A DNA stretch of 37,536 nucleotides, from the NCBI GenBank assembly GCA_012032775.1, contig JAAUQO010000033.1:1-37536 (forward strand), read 5' to 3'. The notes beneath the pieces were generated by a model. It saw only the letters and a program-made list of their open reading frames with translations. It was not told where the DNA came from and ran no database searches. Both the position numbers and the translations under genes were made by a program. Source of the stretch: Oscillochloris sp. GTDB taxonomy: Bacteria > Chloroflexota > Chloroflexia > Chloroflexales > Chloroflexaceae. Shown in pieces: positions 18,729 to 27,245 of the stretch (its first letter is position 1; each line of letters starts with the position of its first letter).

Positions 18729-20150
18729 ATGCGCCGCCGACTGATCTATCTCATTCTGCTAACGCTGTTTCTCTCCGGCACTTTACTTGTCGCCGCCGCA
18801 CCTGCGCCTGCCGCCGAGCAACAGCTTTTTCTGCCGTTGTTGGATACGCCGCCCGGCCCGCCGGCGCGCATCGTCAATGCGCCCTACCACCAGGTCAGCG
18901 ACATCGACAGCCGTTATGCCGAACTGGCCGTATTCTGGTTCGGCCAGATCAGCGCCGACGGCAATGCCGCCGATGTGCGGGTCGGGTATAACGACAGCGA
19001 GTTGTATGTGGCGGTGGCCGTATTTGATCGCCGGCTGCACTATCCGCCCGACAGCAGCGCGGATCTCACCCAATGGGATTCGGTCGAACTCCTGCTCGAC
19101 ACCGGCGGCGCGTCCGGCCAGGCGCCGCGCAACAGCAGCTACCGGCTACTGGCAAGTCTGCATAACGGCGGCGAGCAACCCGATCGGCAACGAACTGCGC
19201 GTGGCGATGGTGATACCTGGCAGCCGCACGATTTTGAGGTGCGCAGCATTGCCGGTTGGCGCGGCGAAGGGCTAAATGACAACGGCGACGATCGAGGTTG
19301 GGCGCTGACGTATCGCATCCCCTTCGCCGAACTTGGCGGACGCCCGGCCGACGGCAGTATCTGGGGCATCGGTTTGCGGGTCTTCGATCGCGACGGAGCG
19401 AGCCTGGGGCCGACCCGGATCTGGCCGGAGACACTCGATGCGAATACGCCGTCAAGCTGGGGCGGCCTGCACTTCGGATTGCCGCAGCACCGGGTTCCGG
19501 CCGCAGGCGCCACGCAGGAGGTCAGCATCAGGCACCGGCTCAATGGCGCCGATGTGCCCGACGGAGCGGTCGGCGGCGGCAGCACCTGCGGCGCCGGGCT
19601 GGATTTCTGGCGTGAGTGGGGCGAGCGAAGTTATTACCGCCTTGATGATGATCCGGGCGTCGAGCCGGGTGATTTCAACATCCAGAACCAGTCCGACATT
19701 GCCGATTGGCCGTGTTTCTCGCGCTACTACATCAGCTTTCCGCTTGATGCAGTGCCGGCCGGTGCTCAGATCGTCGCGGCGCAACTCGTCCTCCATCAGA
19801 TCGGCAACGCACAACCCGACGCCGCACAGCCGTCGTTCATCCAGGTACTGACGGTGGCCGAGGATTGGGAAGAAGCATCGCTGACCTGGAATAATAGCCC
19901 GCCGGCACAACAGAATATTGGTGGCGCGTGGGTGGGTGTGCTGCGCGAATTCCCCGGCTTTCCCGGCGTCGCCCGCACCTTCGATGTGAGCTATGCCGCC
20001 GCCCAGGCCCAAACCGCCGGAACGCCATTGCGCCTGGCGCTCTACTCGGCCGATAATGCCTATCACAGCGGCAAATACTTCGTCTCCGGCGATACCGGCG
20101 ATTGGAATGCCGATGCCCGCCCGGCCCTGCTGATTACCTACGCGCCATAG
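18729..20150 (+). CDS. Secreted protein with CBM9-like and DNRLRE-type domains
   Basis: A 473-residue exported protein. Residues 1-28 form a signal peptide (basic MRRRL, hydrophobic LILLTLFLSGTLLVA, Ala-rich cleavage region). Residues about 45-255 resemble the CBM9-like fold used for binding sugars or as a cytochrome-type module (VGYNDSELYVAVAVFD, WDSVELLLDTGG, GWALTYRIPFAELGG, WGGLHFG). Residues about 265-473 look like a DNRLRE repeat domain (YYISFPLDAVPAGAQIVAAQ, EDWEEASLTWNNSP, ALLITYAP). It is probably a surface or extracellular binding protein; no catalytic motif is evident. ATG 18729 has no clear ribosome site but begins directly at the signal peptide. A hairpin terminator follows at 20235-20271. 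Confidence 0.75.
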   Translation: MRRRLIYLILLTLFLSGTLLVAAAPAPAAEQQLFLPLLDTPPGPPARIVNAPYHQVSDIDSRYAELAVFWFGQISADGNAADVRVGYNDSELYVAVAVFDRRLHYPPDSSADLTQWDSVELLLDTGGASGQAPRNSSYRLLASLHNGGEQPDRQRTARGDGDTWQPHDFEVRSIAGWRGEGLNDNGDDRGWALTYRIPFAELGGRPADGSIWGIGLRVFDRDGASLGPTRIWPETLDANTPSSWGGLHFGLPQHRVPAAGATQEVSIRHRLNGADVPDGAVGGGSTCGAGLDFWREWGERSYYRLDDDPGVEPGDFNIQNQSDIADWPCFSRYYISFPLDAVPAGAQIVAAQLVLHQIGNAQPDAAQPSFIQVLTVAEDWEEASLTWNNSPPAQQNIGGAWVGVLREFPGFPGVARTFDVSYAAAQAQTAGTPLRLALYSADNAYHSGKYFVSGDTGDWNADARPALLITYAP

Positions 20151-20234
20151 CGCAATCCGATCCAGGATCTATAACTCCATGAAACTCCCTGCGCTCCGGA
20201 ATTCTCCCCTTCCGGAGGCGCGTTTGCCTGGGTA

Positions 20235-20271
20235 GAGCCTGGTTTTGCGGCAAAACGCCAAAACCAGGCTC
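20235..20271 (+). terminator. Long hairpin between the secreted-protein gene and lgt
   Basis: GAGCCTGGTTTTG (20235-20247) pairs perfectly with CAAAACCAGGCTC (20259-20271) around an 11-base loop. It follows the end of the CBM9-like gene by about 85 bases and precedes lgt. The internal T4/A4 tracts are compatible with termination. Confidence 0.6.
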
Positions 20272-20310
20272 CATAGTTGCGTTCAAGCTGGTACAATTCG
20301 GCTGTTCGGC

Positions 20311-20331
20311 TGTATCCTGTATCTTGTATCC
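20311..20331. repeat. Heptamer tandem repeat TGTATCC x3 upstream of lgt
   Basis: TGTATCC, TGTATCT and TGTATCC follow each other in exact 7-base phase, ending six bases before the GAGG ribosome site of lgt. Confidence 0.75.
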
Positions 20332-20345
20332 TCGTTGAGGTGCGC

Positions 20346-21170
20346 GTGCTGCCCTACCTCGTTCAGATCGGGCCGTTACAAATACCGACTCACGGGTTTT
20401 TTGTGCTAGCCGGCGTGCTGGCGGCGTTAGCGATCTTTCTGTATGAGGCGCGGCGCCGGCATATGCTCGATGAGCGCCTGTTCGGCGTGATCGGCGGGAC
20501 ACTCTTCTGCGGTGCGATTGGCGCGAAACTCAGTACGCTCTGGGTCTATCTGGAGGCGGCGCCGTATCCGACGGCGCTCGGGATCTTGATCGAGGGCGGC
20601 AAAAGTATTCTTGGCGGTCTCGCCGGCGCTTACATCGGCGCCATCCTCTTCAAACACATCCTCGGCTACCGCGAACGTACCGGCGATCTGTTCGCCCCGG
20701 CAGTCGCATTGGGCATGGCGATCGGACGGATCGGATGCCTGCTGACCGAGCAGATCGGCACGCCGACCAGTATGCCCTGGGGGATTGTACTCAGCGCCGA
20801 TCTGGCCGCACGCATCCCGAATTGCCCCGACTGTGCGCCGGGTATGCGGCTGCATCCTTCGTTTGTCTACGAGATTATTTTTCATGGGATCGCATTTGCG
20901 CTGATCTGGTGGTGGCTACGCCCGCGGATCTTTGTGAAGGGCGAACTGCTGAAGATCTACCTGCTGGCGTATGCGTTCTTCCGCTTTGGGGTTGAGTTTG
21001 TGCGCGGTAATCAGGTGGTGTGGGAAGGTCTGACCCGCTCGCAGATCTTCTTACTTCCCACCACCGGTTTGCTGATTCTTTATTTTGTACGCCAGTGGCG
21101 GCGTGGTGTGTACCGCATGCCGGAGCCACCGCAGCCGAATGCAGAATTCAGAATGCAGAATGCAGACTGA
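20346..21170 (+). CDS. lgt: Prolipoprotein diacylglyceryl transferase
   Basis: Lgt moves diacylglycerol from phosphatidylglycerol to the lipobox cysteine of prolipoproteins at the cytoplasmic membrane. About 274 residues with several membrane helices. Motifs: PTHGFFVLAG (conserved His), GGKSILGGLAGAYIG, GMAIGRIGCLLTEQIG (variant of the usual GRxGNFxNxE signature), LHPSFVYE and FFRFGVEFVRGNQ. GTG 20346 is preferred since GAGG lies five bases upstream and VLPYLVQIGPLQIPTHG matches the family N-terminus; in-frame sequence before it is not conserved. The last ten residues (NAEFRMQNAD) are encoded by an AATGCAG tandem repeat, so the C-terminus has been extended by repeat DNA. Lipobox-type proteins in the window (24917 minus, 30937 plus) are possible clients. 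Confidence 0.92.
   Translation: MLPYLVQIGPLQIPTHGFFVLAGVLAALAIFLYEARRRHMLDERLFGVIGGTLFCGAIGAKLSTLWVYLEAAPYPTALGILIEGGKSILGGLAGAYIGAILFKHILGYRERTGDLFAPAVALGMAIGRIGCLLTEQIGTPTSMPWGIVLSADLAARIPNCPDCAPGMRLHPSFVYEIIFHGIAFALIWWWLRPRIFVKGELLKIYLLAYAFFRFGVEFVRGNQVVWEGLTRSQIFLLPTTGLLILYFVRQWRRGVYRMPEPPQPNAEFRMQNAD
21138..21165. repeat. Heptamer tandem repeat AATGCAG x4 inside the lgt 3' end
   Basis: Four units in 7-base phase (AATGCAG, AATTCAG, AATGCAG, AATGCAG) overlap the last codons of lgt. A related two-unit AAATGCA repeat occurs at 36532-36545. Confidence 0.8.
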
Positions 21171-21232
21171 GCTGTGATGGTCGTCGGGTTGACAGCGCAG
21201 CAGTCGGCACGTCTACCATAAAGGAAGAAGTT

Positions 21233-21982
21233 GTGTCGGAGCAGAATATCGCCCGGATTCTGGACTATCTCAACGCCAATGCCGCCCACTACGGGTTGGA
21301 AACATTACGCACCCAGTTACTTGCGGCGGGCTACGCCGAGCAGGAGATCGCGGCGGCGATCACACGGTTTGAACAGGCCCAAAGCGCCCCGCAACCGGTT
21401 GCACCGACGATCCCATTGCCAAGTGACCCGGCCGCTACCACACGGCTCTCCGAGCCTGATCGGGTAGAGATTGAGTCGCCGCCGCAACTGCCGCAATCCG
21501 ACGATCGGCAGGCCGCGATTGCGCGAGCGCGGGCGTATATCGAGGCCAATCGCGACCGCTATGAACTGGAAGCCTTGCGCGGCACCCTGGTGCAGTCAGG
21601 CTACGCGGATGACGTGATCGCGGCGGCCCTGACGCAGATCGGCCCGGTCAAACAACCGCGGCGCAAACGCAACCCTGGTGACGGACCGCCGCCGACCTGG
21701 CCGTTCGGGTTGTTGGTGATGGTGGCTAACTATGTGGCGATCAGCCTGTTTCTGACACTCGAAGTCGCAGTTGTGACCAACGGGATCATCTTCGGGATCG
21801 GCACACTGCTGGTGCTGGGCGGCGAAACCGTCGCATGGTTCGTGCTGCGCCGCGGGCCACGCGAGCGGCTCGGCCGCATTCTTGTCCAGGGCGCACTCTT
21901 CACCGTGCTGCTTACTTTCGGCTCCGTCGCAATCCTCGCCCTGCTGATCGGCGCGTGCCTGGCAGTGATTGGGGCCTTTTAG
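21233..21982 (+). CDS. Membrane protein with duplicated N-terminal helical motif
   Basis: About 249 residues, unknown function. Residues 1-40 (ILDYLNANAAHYGLETLRTQ, then LLAAGYAEQEIAAAI) and about 95-135 (ARAYIEANRDRYELEALRGT, then LVQSGYADDVIAAAL) are two copies of one helical motif, similar in pattern to UBA/CUE-type three-helix bundles. A Pro-rich linker separates them. The C-terminal third has three hydrophobic helices (FGLLVMVANYVAISLFLTL, IIFGIGTLLVLGG, ILVQGALFTVLLTFGSVAIL). GTG 21233 is chosen because AAGGAAG precedes it at the right distance and the first repeat starts there. The gene follows lgt by 62 bases and is two bases from the next gene, suggesting co-transcription. Confidence 0.7.
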   Translation: MSEQNIARILDYLNANAAHYGLETLRTQLLAAGYAEQEIAAAITRFEQAQSAPQPVAPTIPLPSDPAATTRLSEPDRVEIESPPQLPQSDDRQAAIARARAYIEANRDRYELEALRGTLVQSGYADDVIAAALTQIGPVKQPRRKRNPGDGPPPTWPFGLLVMVANYVAISLFLTLEVAVVTNGIIFGIGTLLVLGGETVAWFVLRRGPRERLGRILVQGALFTVLLTFGSVAILALLIGACLAVIGAF

Positions 21983-21984
21983 CT

Positions 21985-22314
21985 ATGGATGGTCGCAAGT
22001 TGCCGACATGGCCGATCGGCTGTGTTTTTTCAATCTTTAATCTGCTCCTGCTTTTTAACACCTTCGCCATGCTCGGCGCGCTGAGTTCCGCCGCAGCGTT
22101 CGCGCCAATGCAGGCGGTGAGCATTCCGTATGCTGCGGTCGTAGTGCTGTTGTTGGCCGAGATGACCGGCGCGATCCTGTTGCGGCGACGCAATCCCTAC
22201 GCCGCCCGCGTACTCTGGTGGGGAATCGGCCTAACCTTTTTGTTCGGCGGGATCTTCGTCGGGTTCACGAATTGGATGGATGCGGCGAGTGGCGTGTCCA
22301 AGGTGACAAGCTGA
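21985..22314 (+). CDS. Small multi-pass membrane protein
   Basis: A 109-residue protein of unknown function with three predicted transmembrane helices (VFSIFNLLLLFNTFAMLGAL, AVVVLLLAEMTGAILL, WWGIGLTFLFGGIFVGF). ATG 21985 lies two bases after the previous stop, so the two are probably translated together. It precedes the radical SAM gene by 12 bases, so all three may form one transcript. I do not recognise a family. Confidence 0.65.
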   Translation: MDGRKLPTWPIGCVFSIFNLLLLFNTFAMLGALSSAAAFAPMQAVSIPYAAVVVLLLAEMTGAILLRRRNPYAARVLWWGIGLTFLFGGIFVGFTNWMDAASGVSKVTS

Positions 22315-22326
22315 GAAGGTACAATC

Positions 22327-23864
22327 ATGCCCGGTATGCCCTTACGCAGTGATCGCGTGCTGCGGTACGTAAGCGCCTTTTGCCCGCACTGTTATCACGA
22401 AAATCCCGAACTTCCCCTTGAGCGGGTGCGCCGCCTGGGCGGCTATCTCAGCGCCGATGAGCACGACCGGGTCTGGCTGGTGCGTGGCTGCCCCGATCAT
22501 GGCATGGTGCGCACCCTCTACGATCAGTCGGCGGAGATTCTGGCCTATCTGGAGGAGTGGACGGCGCCGACCAAGCGGCATATGCCCGATTTGTTCGGCA
22601 ATTTCGACCCGTTGCCGCAGGCGTATCTGCGCGGCCTGGGCGAAATGCAGACGCAGCATACCTGCACGCTGCTCGAAGATATCGAGCTGAGTTGCAATCT
22701 CTGCTGCCCGAACTGTTTCGCCGCCAGTTCGCCGCAATTGCGGGCGTGGTGCCGATCGCGACGGTGCTGGCGAATGTCGATACCCGAATCAGCCGCGAGG
22801 ATGGCCGGATCGATGTGTTGATGCTCTCCGGCGGTGAGCCGACGATCCATCCGCAACTGATCGAACTGCTCGACGCATTAATTGAGCGACCGATTGTACG
22901 TATTCTGCTGAACACGAATGGGATCGCGATCGCCCAGGACGACCGGCTGCTGAACTATCTGAAGCGCCACCGCAAGCGGATCGAAGTCTATTTGCAGTTC
23001 GACGGATTCAAGTTGGAGACACACCGGTTTCATCGCGGCGCCGATCTGCGCAAGCTGAAGGAGCGGGCGATCGCGCGCCTGAGCGCCGCCGGGATCTTCA
23101 TCACGCTCACCATGACTGCCGCGCTCGGCGTGAATGACGACGAGATCGGCGCAGTGCTGAAGTATGCCCTGGCGACACCGTTTGTCGGCGGGGTGAGTAT
23201 CCAGCCGCAGTTCGGCAGCGGGCGATCGACGCCGATCAACCCGCACGATCGCCTTACCCATACCGGCGCCCTGGCGCGTTTCGGGCCGCAGACCGACGGA
23301 TTGATCACATGGCGTGATATGATCGCCTTGCCATGTTCACACCCGCACTGTTGCTCGGTGGGCTACATGATCCTGACCGACGCGGGCGAGTGGCGTTCGC
23401 TGGCGGCAATTATCGGCCACGACCAACTCAAGACTCACCTTGATCTGGTTAGCAACCGGATCGTCGATCCCGAGTTGTCGGCGCAGTTACGAACCCTGGT
23501 GAAGGAGTCGTTGCTCGGCCTGTTTAGCGAGCAGAGCAGCCTGAGCCATCCGGAGATCGGTGAACTGTTCCGCAATGTCTGTGCGACGTGTGACATCGGC
23601 ATGAGCACATTGCTGCGGCTGGCGGGTAATGCACTGATCGGTCGCCAGGATCAGTTGCGCGAATTGCTGGCCCGGCGGGTCAAGCGGATCACGATCAAGC
23701 CGTTTATGGACATCAACACAATGTTGGAGGAACGGCTGCTGCAATGCTGCGTACATGTCGGCACTCAGGGCGCCGACGACGCGCATCAGTGTGCGCCGTT
23801 CTGTGCCGTGCAGGCATGGCCGGCCCTTGGCCGCCAGAAATTAAGTGAACGGGCGAAAATGTAA
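22327..23864 (+). CDS. Cys-rich radical SAM protein resembling tetraether/membrane-spanning lipid synthases (one frame break)
   Basis: About 512 residues across one break. The radical SAM cluster motif is CNLCCPNC (C-x3-C-x2-C) near residue 123, followed by LMLSGGEPTIHP (SAM-binding GGE). Further Cys groups suggest extra iron-sulfur clusters: FCPHCYHE and RGCPDHG in the N-terminal 60 residues, PCSHPHCCSVGYM near 335, CATCDIGM near 417, and CCVHVG plus CAPFCAVQAWP at the C-terminus. This layout resembles the uncharacterised Fe-S oxidoreductase group (COG1964) containing archaeal tetraether synthase, which joins lipid tails by C-C bonds. The frame breaks near 22740: SPQL then one frame back AGVVPIATVLANVDTR; one missing G repairs it. 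The upstream neighbours are lgt and two membrane proteins. Radical SAM is certain; the lipid role is inferred. Confidence 0.8.
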
Positions 23865-23867
23865 AGT

Positions 23868-23925
23868 GAAGCATGCGCGTCCGGCCGCTCAGGCCGCAGG
23901 CGGCCGATTGCGCGGCACATGCTTC
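23868..23925. repeat. Intergenic nested hairpin, ATGCTTCGCC family
   Basis: GAAGCATG (23868-23875) pairs with CATGCTTC (23918-23925), and inside it CGGCCGC (23882-23888) pairs with GCGGCCG (23900-23906). It follows the radical SAM gene by three bases and precedes map, so it may act as terminator or mRNA stabiliser. The ATGCTTCGCC core recurs at two other intergenic sites. Confidence 0.65.
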
Positions 23926-23949
23926 GCCCAGGAAATAAAGGAACCCAAG

Positions 23950-24693
23950 ATGACCGTTGAGCACGAGAGTGAGCTACAAGGATTGCGCGCCGCCGGCAGG
24001 ATCGTGGCGAACACCTTACGCACCATGGGCGAAGCAGTGCAGCCGGGCGTCACCACCGGCGCATTAGACGCAATCGCGGCCGAAGAGTTACGGCGGGCCG
24101 GAGCACGACCGGCGCCGGCACTGACTTACGGTTTTCCAGGGGTGGCCTGTATCAGCATCAACGACGAGGCGGCCCACGGAATCGCCGGGAAACGTGTGAT
24201 TCGCGACGGTGATCTGGTGAAACTGGATCTGTCGCTTGAGTTTGCCGGTTTCTGGGCCGACGCCGCAATCACCGTGATCGCCGGAGCTGCCGACCAGCGC
24301 CACCGGCGTTTGTGCCAGATCACTCAATCTGCGCTGAATGCAGGTGTGGCCGCAGCACAGGCCGGCAAGCCCATGCACGCGATCGGGCGCGCGATCGAGG
24401 CGACGACGCGCAAGGCCGGGCTACGGGTGATCCGCGAGTTGAACGGCCACGGACTGGGCCGGCGACTGCACGAAGATCCCAGCGTGCCACACTACTTCGA
24501 GCCACGAGCGGCACGGCTGTTGCACGAAGGACTGGTACTGACGGTCGAGCCGCATGTGGCCCTGGGCGGCGGGCGGATCTACGAGGCCGCCGACGGCTGG
24601 ACCCTTAAAACCCGCGACGGCAGCTTCGTGGCGAATTTCGAGCACACAATCGTAATCACGAAAGGCGCGCCGATTGTGATCACGGCAGTGTAG
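23950..24693 (+). CDS. map: Methionine aminopeptidase, type I-like
   Basis: A 247-residue cytoplasmic enzyme that removes the N-terminal Met from nascent proteins. Metal ligands are all visible: Asp in LVKLDLSLEF, Asp in FWADAAIT, His in NGHGLGRRLHEDPSVPHY, Glu in LTVEPHVALG and Glu in ANFEHTIVIT; the substrate His lies in NDEAAHGIAG. Some positions differ from the commonest forms (ITVIAG, GLGRRLHEDP), suggesting a secondary paralogue rather than the ribosomal-operon copy. ATG 23950 is supported by AAAGGAA upstream. Convergent with a small lipoprotein-like gene that ends five bases away. Confidence 0.92.
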   Translation: MTVEHESELQGLRAAGRIVANTLRTMGEAVQPGVTTGALDAIAAEELRRAGARPAPALTYGFPGVACISINDEAAHGIAGKRVIRDGDLVKLDLSLEFAGFWADAAITVIAGAADQRHRRLCQITQSALNAGVAAAQAGKPMHAIGRAIEATTRKAGLRVIRELNGHGLGRRLHEDPSVPHYFEPRAARLLHEGLVLTVEPHVALGGGRIYEAADGWTLKTRDGSFVANFEHTIVITKGAPIVITAV

Positions 24694-24697
24694 CAAT

Positions 24698-24917
24698 CTA
24701 CTCGGCAACCGGCAACCGCTCCAGGATCAACTCCTGGGGCGGGCCTTTGTCGATGCGCCGTTCGATCTGGAGCGCTTGGCTTGAACCGTGCCGCTGGTGG
24801 GCCGCCGCTGGTGGGCCGACCGGCGTAAACGCCGCTTAATCCGGGTTCGCCGGCGCAGCCCCTGAGCAGCAGCACCATTGCAAAAAGGCCGCTGATCGTA
24901 ATACGTATGCGTGTCAT
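24698..24917 (-). CDS. Small lipoprotein-like protein (probable frame break)
   Basis: Starts at ATG 24917 (MTRIRITISGLFAMVLLL) with a signal-peptide-like hydrophobic stretch ending in LRGCAGE, a weak lipobox with an unusual Arg before GC. The frame then gives a Gly/Pro linker; near 24785 a more protein-like continuation (SQALQIERRIDKGPPQE, LILERLPVAE) lies in another frame and ends at 24698. Joining them gives about 73 residues. Without the break the frame runs into map antisense sequence, which is unlikely. Divergent from the next gene. Function unknown and call tentative. Confidence 0.35.
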
Positions 24918-24939
24918 TCCAGACTCCGAAGGAAGCTGT

Positions 24940-25296
24940 ATGTCGTCACAGGATAGCACCGATCGACCGGAGTTGCGTGCCGCTCAGGAAGCCCGCCAGG
25001 CCCAGGCGAGCTTGCGATCGGCGCCGCCACCAATGCCGCCGTTGCCGGCGGTACGCGACCCGCTGCCCTACTGCATCTATGCCACAGTGGCTTTGCTGGC
25101 CTGGCTGTTCTCGCCTGCGGTTGCCGTGGCCGCGTTTGCTGCACTCGGGTTTTATCGGTACTGGCGGGCCTACCGGGCGGGATTGCGGGCCTCCGACTGC
25201 ATTCTGGGCGATCCACGCCGCGTGATGGCATATCTTGGCATCCTGTTTGTTGCCGGCCTCGGCACAACCCTGGGGCAACTGATCGACTTGTTGTGA
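24940..25296 (+). CDS. Small membrane protein, unknown
   Basis: A 118-residue protein starting at ATG 24940, with AAGGAAG upstream. A polar Ala/Gln-rich N-terminus (residues 1-45) is followed by hydrophobic segments (YATVALLAWLFSPAVAVAAF near 48 and MAYLGILFVAGLGTTLGQLI near the end) with a basic YRYWRAYRAG loop between. Probably a two- or three-helix inner membrane protein. Family not recognised. Confidence 0.65.
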   Translation: MSSQDSTDRPELRAAQEARQAQASLRSAPPPMPPLPAVRDPLPYCIYATVALLAWLFSPAVAVAAFAALGFYRYWRAYRAGLRASDCILGDPRRVMAYLGILFVAGLGTTLGQLIDLL

Positions 25297-25385
25297 TCCG
25301 CCTGCGGCCGGGGTAGGGTAACCTCGCATATCAATAGCCTGCTTTGTCCAGAGAGCAACACGTTTGTTCGTATGCTACAATAATC

Positions 25386-25631
25386 GTGTTGGACACCGGG
25401 CCACTGGGCATCATCACCAACCCACGCCAGACACCTGATACGGTGGCTTGCACCGCCTGGTTGCGAAGTATCCTGGCTGCTGGCGCATGCGTGGTATTGC
25501 CGGAGATCGTCGATTATGAATTGCGCCGAGAGTTGTTACGCGCCGGCAAGCAGAATGGTCTTCGGCGTCTCGACACTGCGGGCCGCAGGCTGGACTACGT
25601 ACCCCTACCGAAACGCCAACCCAAGCCCTGA
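25386..25631 (+). pseudogene. Truncated PIN-domain protein
   Basis: VLDTGPLGIITNP carries the first catalytic Asp of PIN ribonucleases, and VVLPEIVDYELRRELL the conserved Glu region. After RRLDYVPL the frame ends at KRQPKP, about 82 residues in, and the C-terminal acidic residues that complete the active site are missing. No antitoxin gene is next to it. It is probably a decayed toxin-like gene. The start is uncertain; GTG 25386 is used. Confidence 0.55.
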
Positions 25632-25714
25632 CGCCGCATCTCGGTAGTTGGACAAGCGAGCCTGCACCGTGCTACACTGCCGGGAAATATTGTTCTATAG
25701 AAAGGACTCCTTCC

Positions 25715-26896
25715 GTGACAAAACCCCGCAGTGATCTGCGTCGTCTTGGCACCATCCTCGTTCTGGGGGTCGTTGCCGGGGCTGCCGCACGCTACTATAT
25801 TGAGAGTCGTACCCGCACCGAGACCCGCACGCAACCGCATTTGATCGATTGGGAACAGGCCCGCGCCGTAGCGCTGCGTGTCTCGAAGTGGGAGCAAGCC
25901 CCGATTCAGGATCGCGCCCACCGCCGCGAACAGTATGTGCGGCTGGTTGCCAAGAGTGAACCACTGATCGCTGAGTACCTGGGCGTGCAACTGCCAGAAC
26001 CAATCAGCCGCGTGTATGTGTTCGACCGACGCGAATGGCTGGAGGCGAATTTCGCGTCGTTTGAGCAGTTGTTCAACCCGATCGAGGAGTTGTACGAACG
26101 CAACGGCGGCGCCCGCGGCCCGCTGATGCTGTTGCTCGGCGATCTGAACGGGAAGGTTCTCGGCGCTCAGATCGGCGTGCTGCTCGGCTATCTCGGCCAG
26201 CGGGTGCTCGGCCAGTATGATCTGAGCCTGCTTTCGCCCGACCCGGCCACGCAAGGTGCGTTGTATTATGTCGAGCCGAATATCGCGCGGGTGCAAACGC
26301 AACTCGGCCTGAGCGACGAGGATTTCCGGCTCTGGATTGCCTTGCACGAGACGACCCACGCCTTCGAGTTTGAAGCGTATCCGTGGGTGCGCCGGCATTT
26401 CAACGAATTGCTGCAAGAGTACTTCAACGAGTTGAATGGCCAGCTTGAAAATCTCGGCAGCGGCCTGACGCAACTGGTGGGCCGAGTGGCACAGGGCCTC
26501 GGCACAGGCCAGCACTGGATCGAGATGATGCTGACGCCGCGCCAGCGTGCGATCTTCGACCGGCTTCAGGCATTGATGTCGTTGGTGGAAGGCTATGGCA
26601 ACCATGTGATGAACGCCGTCGGCCGGCAGTTGTTGCCGAGCTTCGAGCAGATCGAACAGCGGGTGGCCCAGCGTCAGCAGACGAAGACACTGGTGGAGCA
26701 GTTGTTCAATCGGCTAACCGGCATGGATCTGAAACTGGCCCAGTATCAGCAGGGCGAGGCATTTGTGAACGCCGTGGTTGATGCGCGCGGCATCACCTTC
26801 GCCGCCCGCGTCTGGGAGCGCGTCGAGCACCTGCCGACGATGGAAGAGATCCGCAACCCGCAGCAGTGGATCGCGCGCATGGATCGTATGGCGTAA
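25715..26896 (+). CDS. Zincin_2-type zinc-dependent metalloprotease
   Basis: A 393-residue protein with an N-terminal hydrophobic stretch (LGTILVLGVVAGAAARYYI, about residues 10-28) that may be a signal anchor. The zinc motif HETTH is at residues 211-215, in LHETTHAFEFEAYPWVR, matching the HExxH of the DUF2342/Zincin_2 family. Helical segments on both sides (IEELYERNGGARGPLMLLLG; TRQRAIFDRLQ-type; GNHVMNAVG) fit the family. Substrate unknown. GTG 25715 follows an AAAGGA ribosome site. Monocistronic by spacing. Confidence 0.88.
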   Translation: MTKPRSDLRRLGTILVLGVVAGAAARYYIESRTRTETRTQPHLIDWEQARAVALRVSKWEQAPIQDRAHRREQYVRLVAKSEPLIAEYLGVQLPEPISRVYVFDRREWLEANFASFEQLFNPIEELYERNGGARGPLMLLLGDLNGKVLGAQIGVLLGYLGQRVLGQYDLSLLSPDPATQGALYYVEPNIARVQTQLGLSDEDFRLWIALHETTHAFEFEAYPWVRRHFNELLQEYFNELNGQLENLGSGLTQLVGRVAQGLGTGQHWIEMMLTPRQRAIFDRLQALMSLVEGYGNHVMNAVGRQLLPSFEQIEQRVAQRQQTKTLVEQLFNRLTGMDLKLAQYQQGEAFVNAVVDARGITFAARVWERVEHLPTMEEIRNPQQWIARMDRMA

Positions 26897-26932
26897 GAGG
26901 CCGTGAGCGGTAGGATGCCTGGCGACACGTCG

Positions 26933-27216
26933 CTATTCCGCCATCACGAAATGTCCCAGCCTGACAAAATGAACCAGCCCAAGGGATTCGGCCAGGCCGA
27001 CCGAGGGCTGGTTTGATTCATGGATCTGGGAGCGCGGCCTAAAACCACGCGCCGTTAGGGAGTGCAAAAGTGCAACAGCACTCCAGTGAGCCGCTCGCGT
27101 TCCAACGGCAGGCAACTGATGCGCGAACCGTAGCCATGCGGTAGCTTCAGCGCGGTGATAGAGCGCAGTGGATCACGTTGCAGGATGTTCAAGGCGGTCG
27201 TGAGATAGTGGTTCAT
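26933..27216 (-). pseudogene. GNAT acetyltransferase remnant with internal deletion
   Basis: The N-terminal piece (MNHYLTTALNILQRDPLR then ITALKLPHGYGSR) starts at 27216 and ends at 27055. The C-terminal piece (ALLHSLTARGFRPRSQIHES, then NQPSVGLAESLGLVHF) is in another frame and stops at 26933. The latter has the ending typical of GNAT acetyltransferases. The acetyl-CoA-binding middle is absent, so this is a gene remnant and not only a frame error. Confidence 0.55.
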
Positions 27217-27245
27217 AGCGGGAGTCAATCCGATCGATTCTATTG

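Noticed and set aside
25595..26605. Long antisense frame across the metalloprotease gene
   Set aside because: Codon shadow of a GC-rich gene with no start signal or recognisable domain; the + strand carries the HExxH protein.
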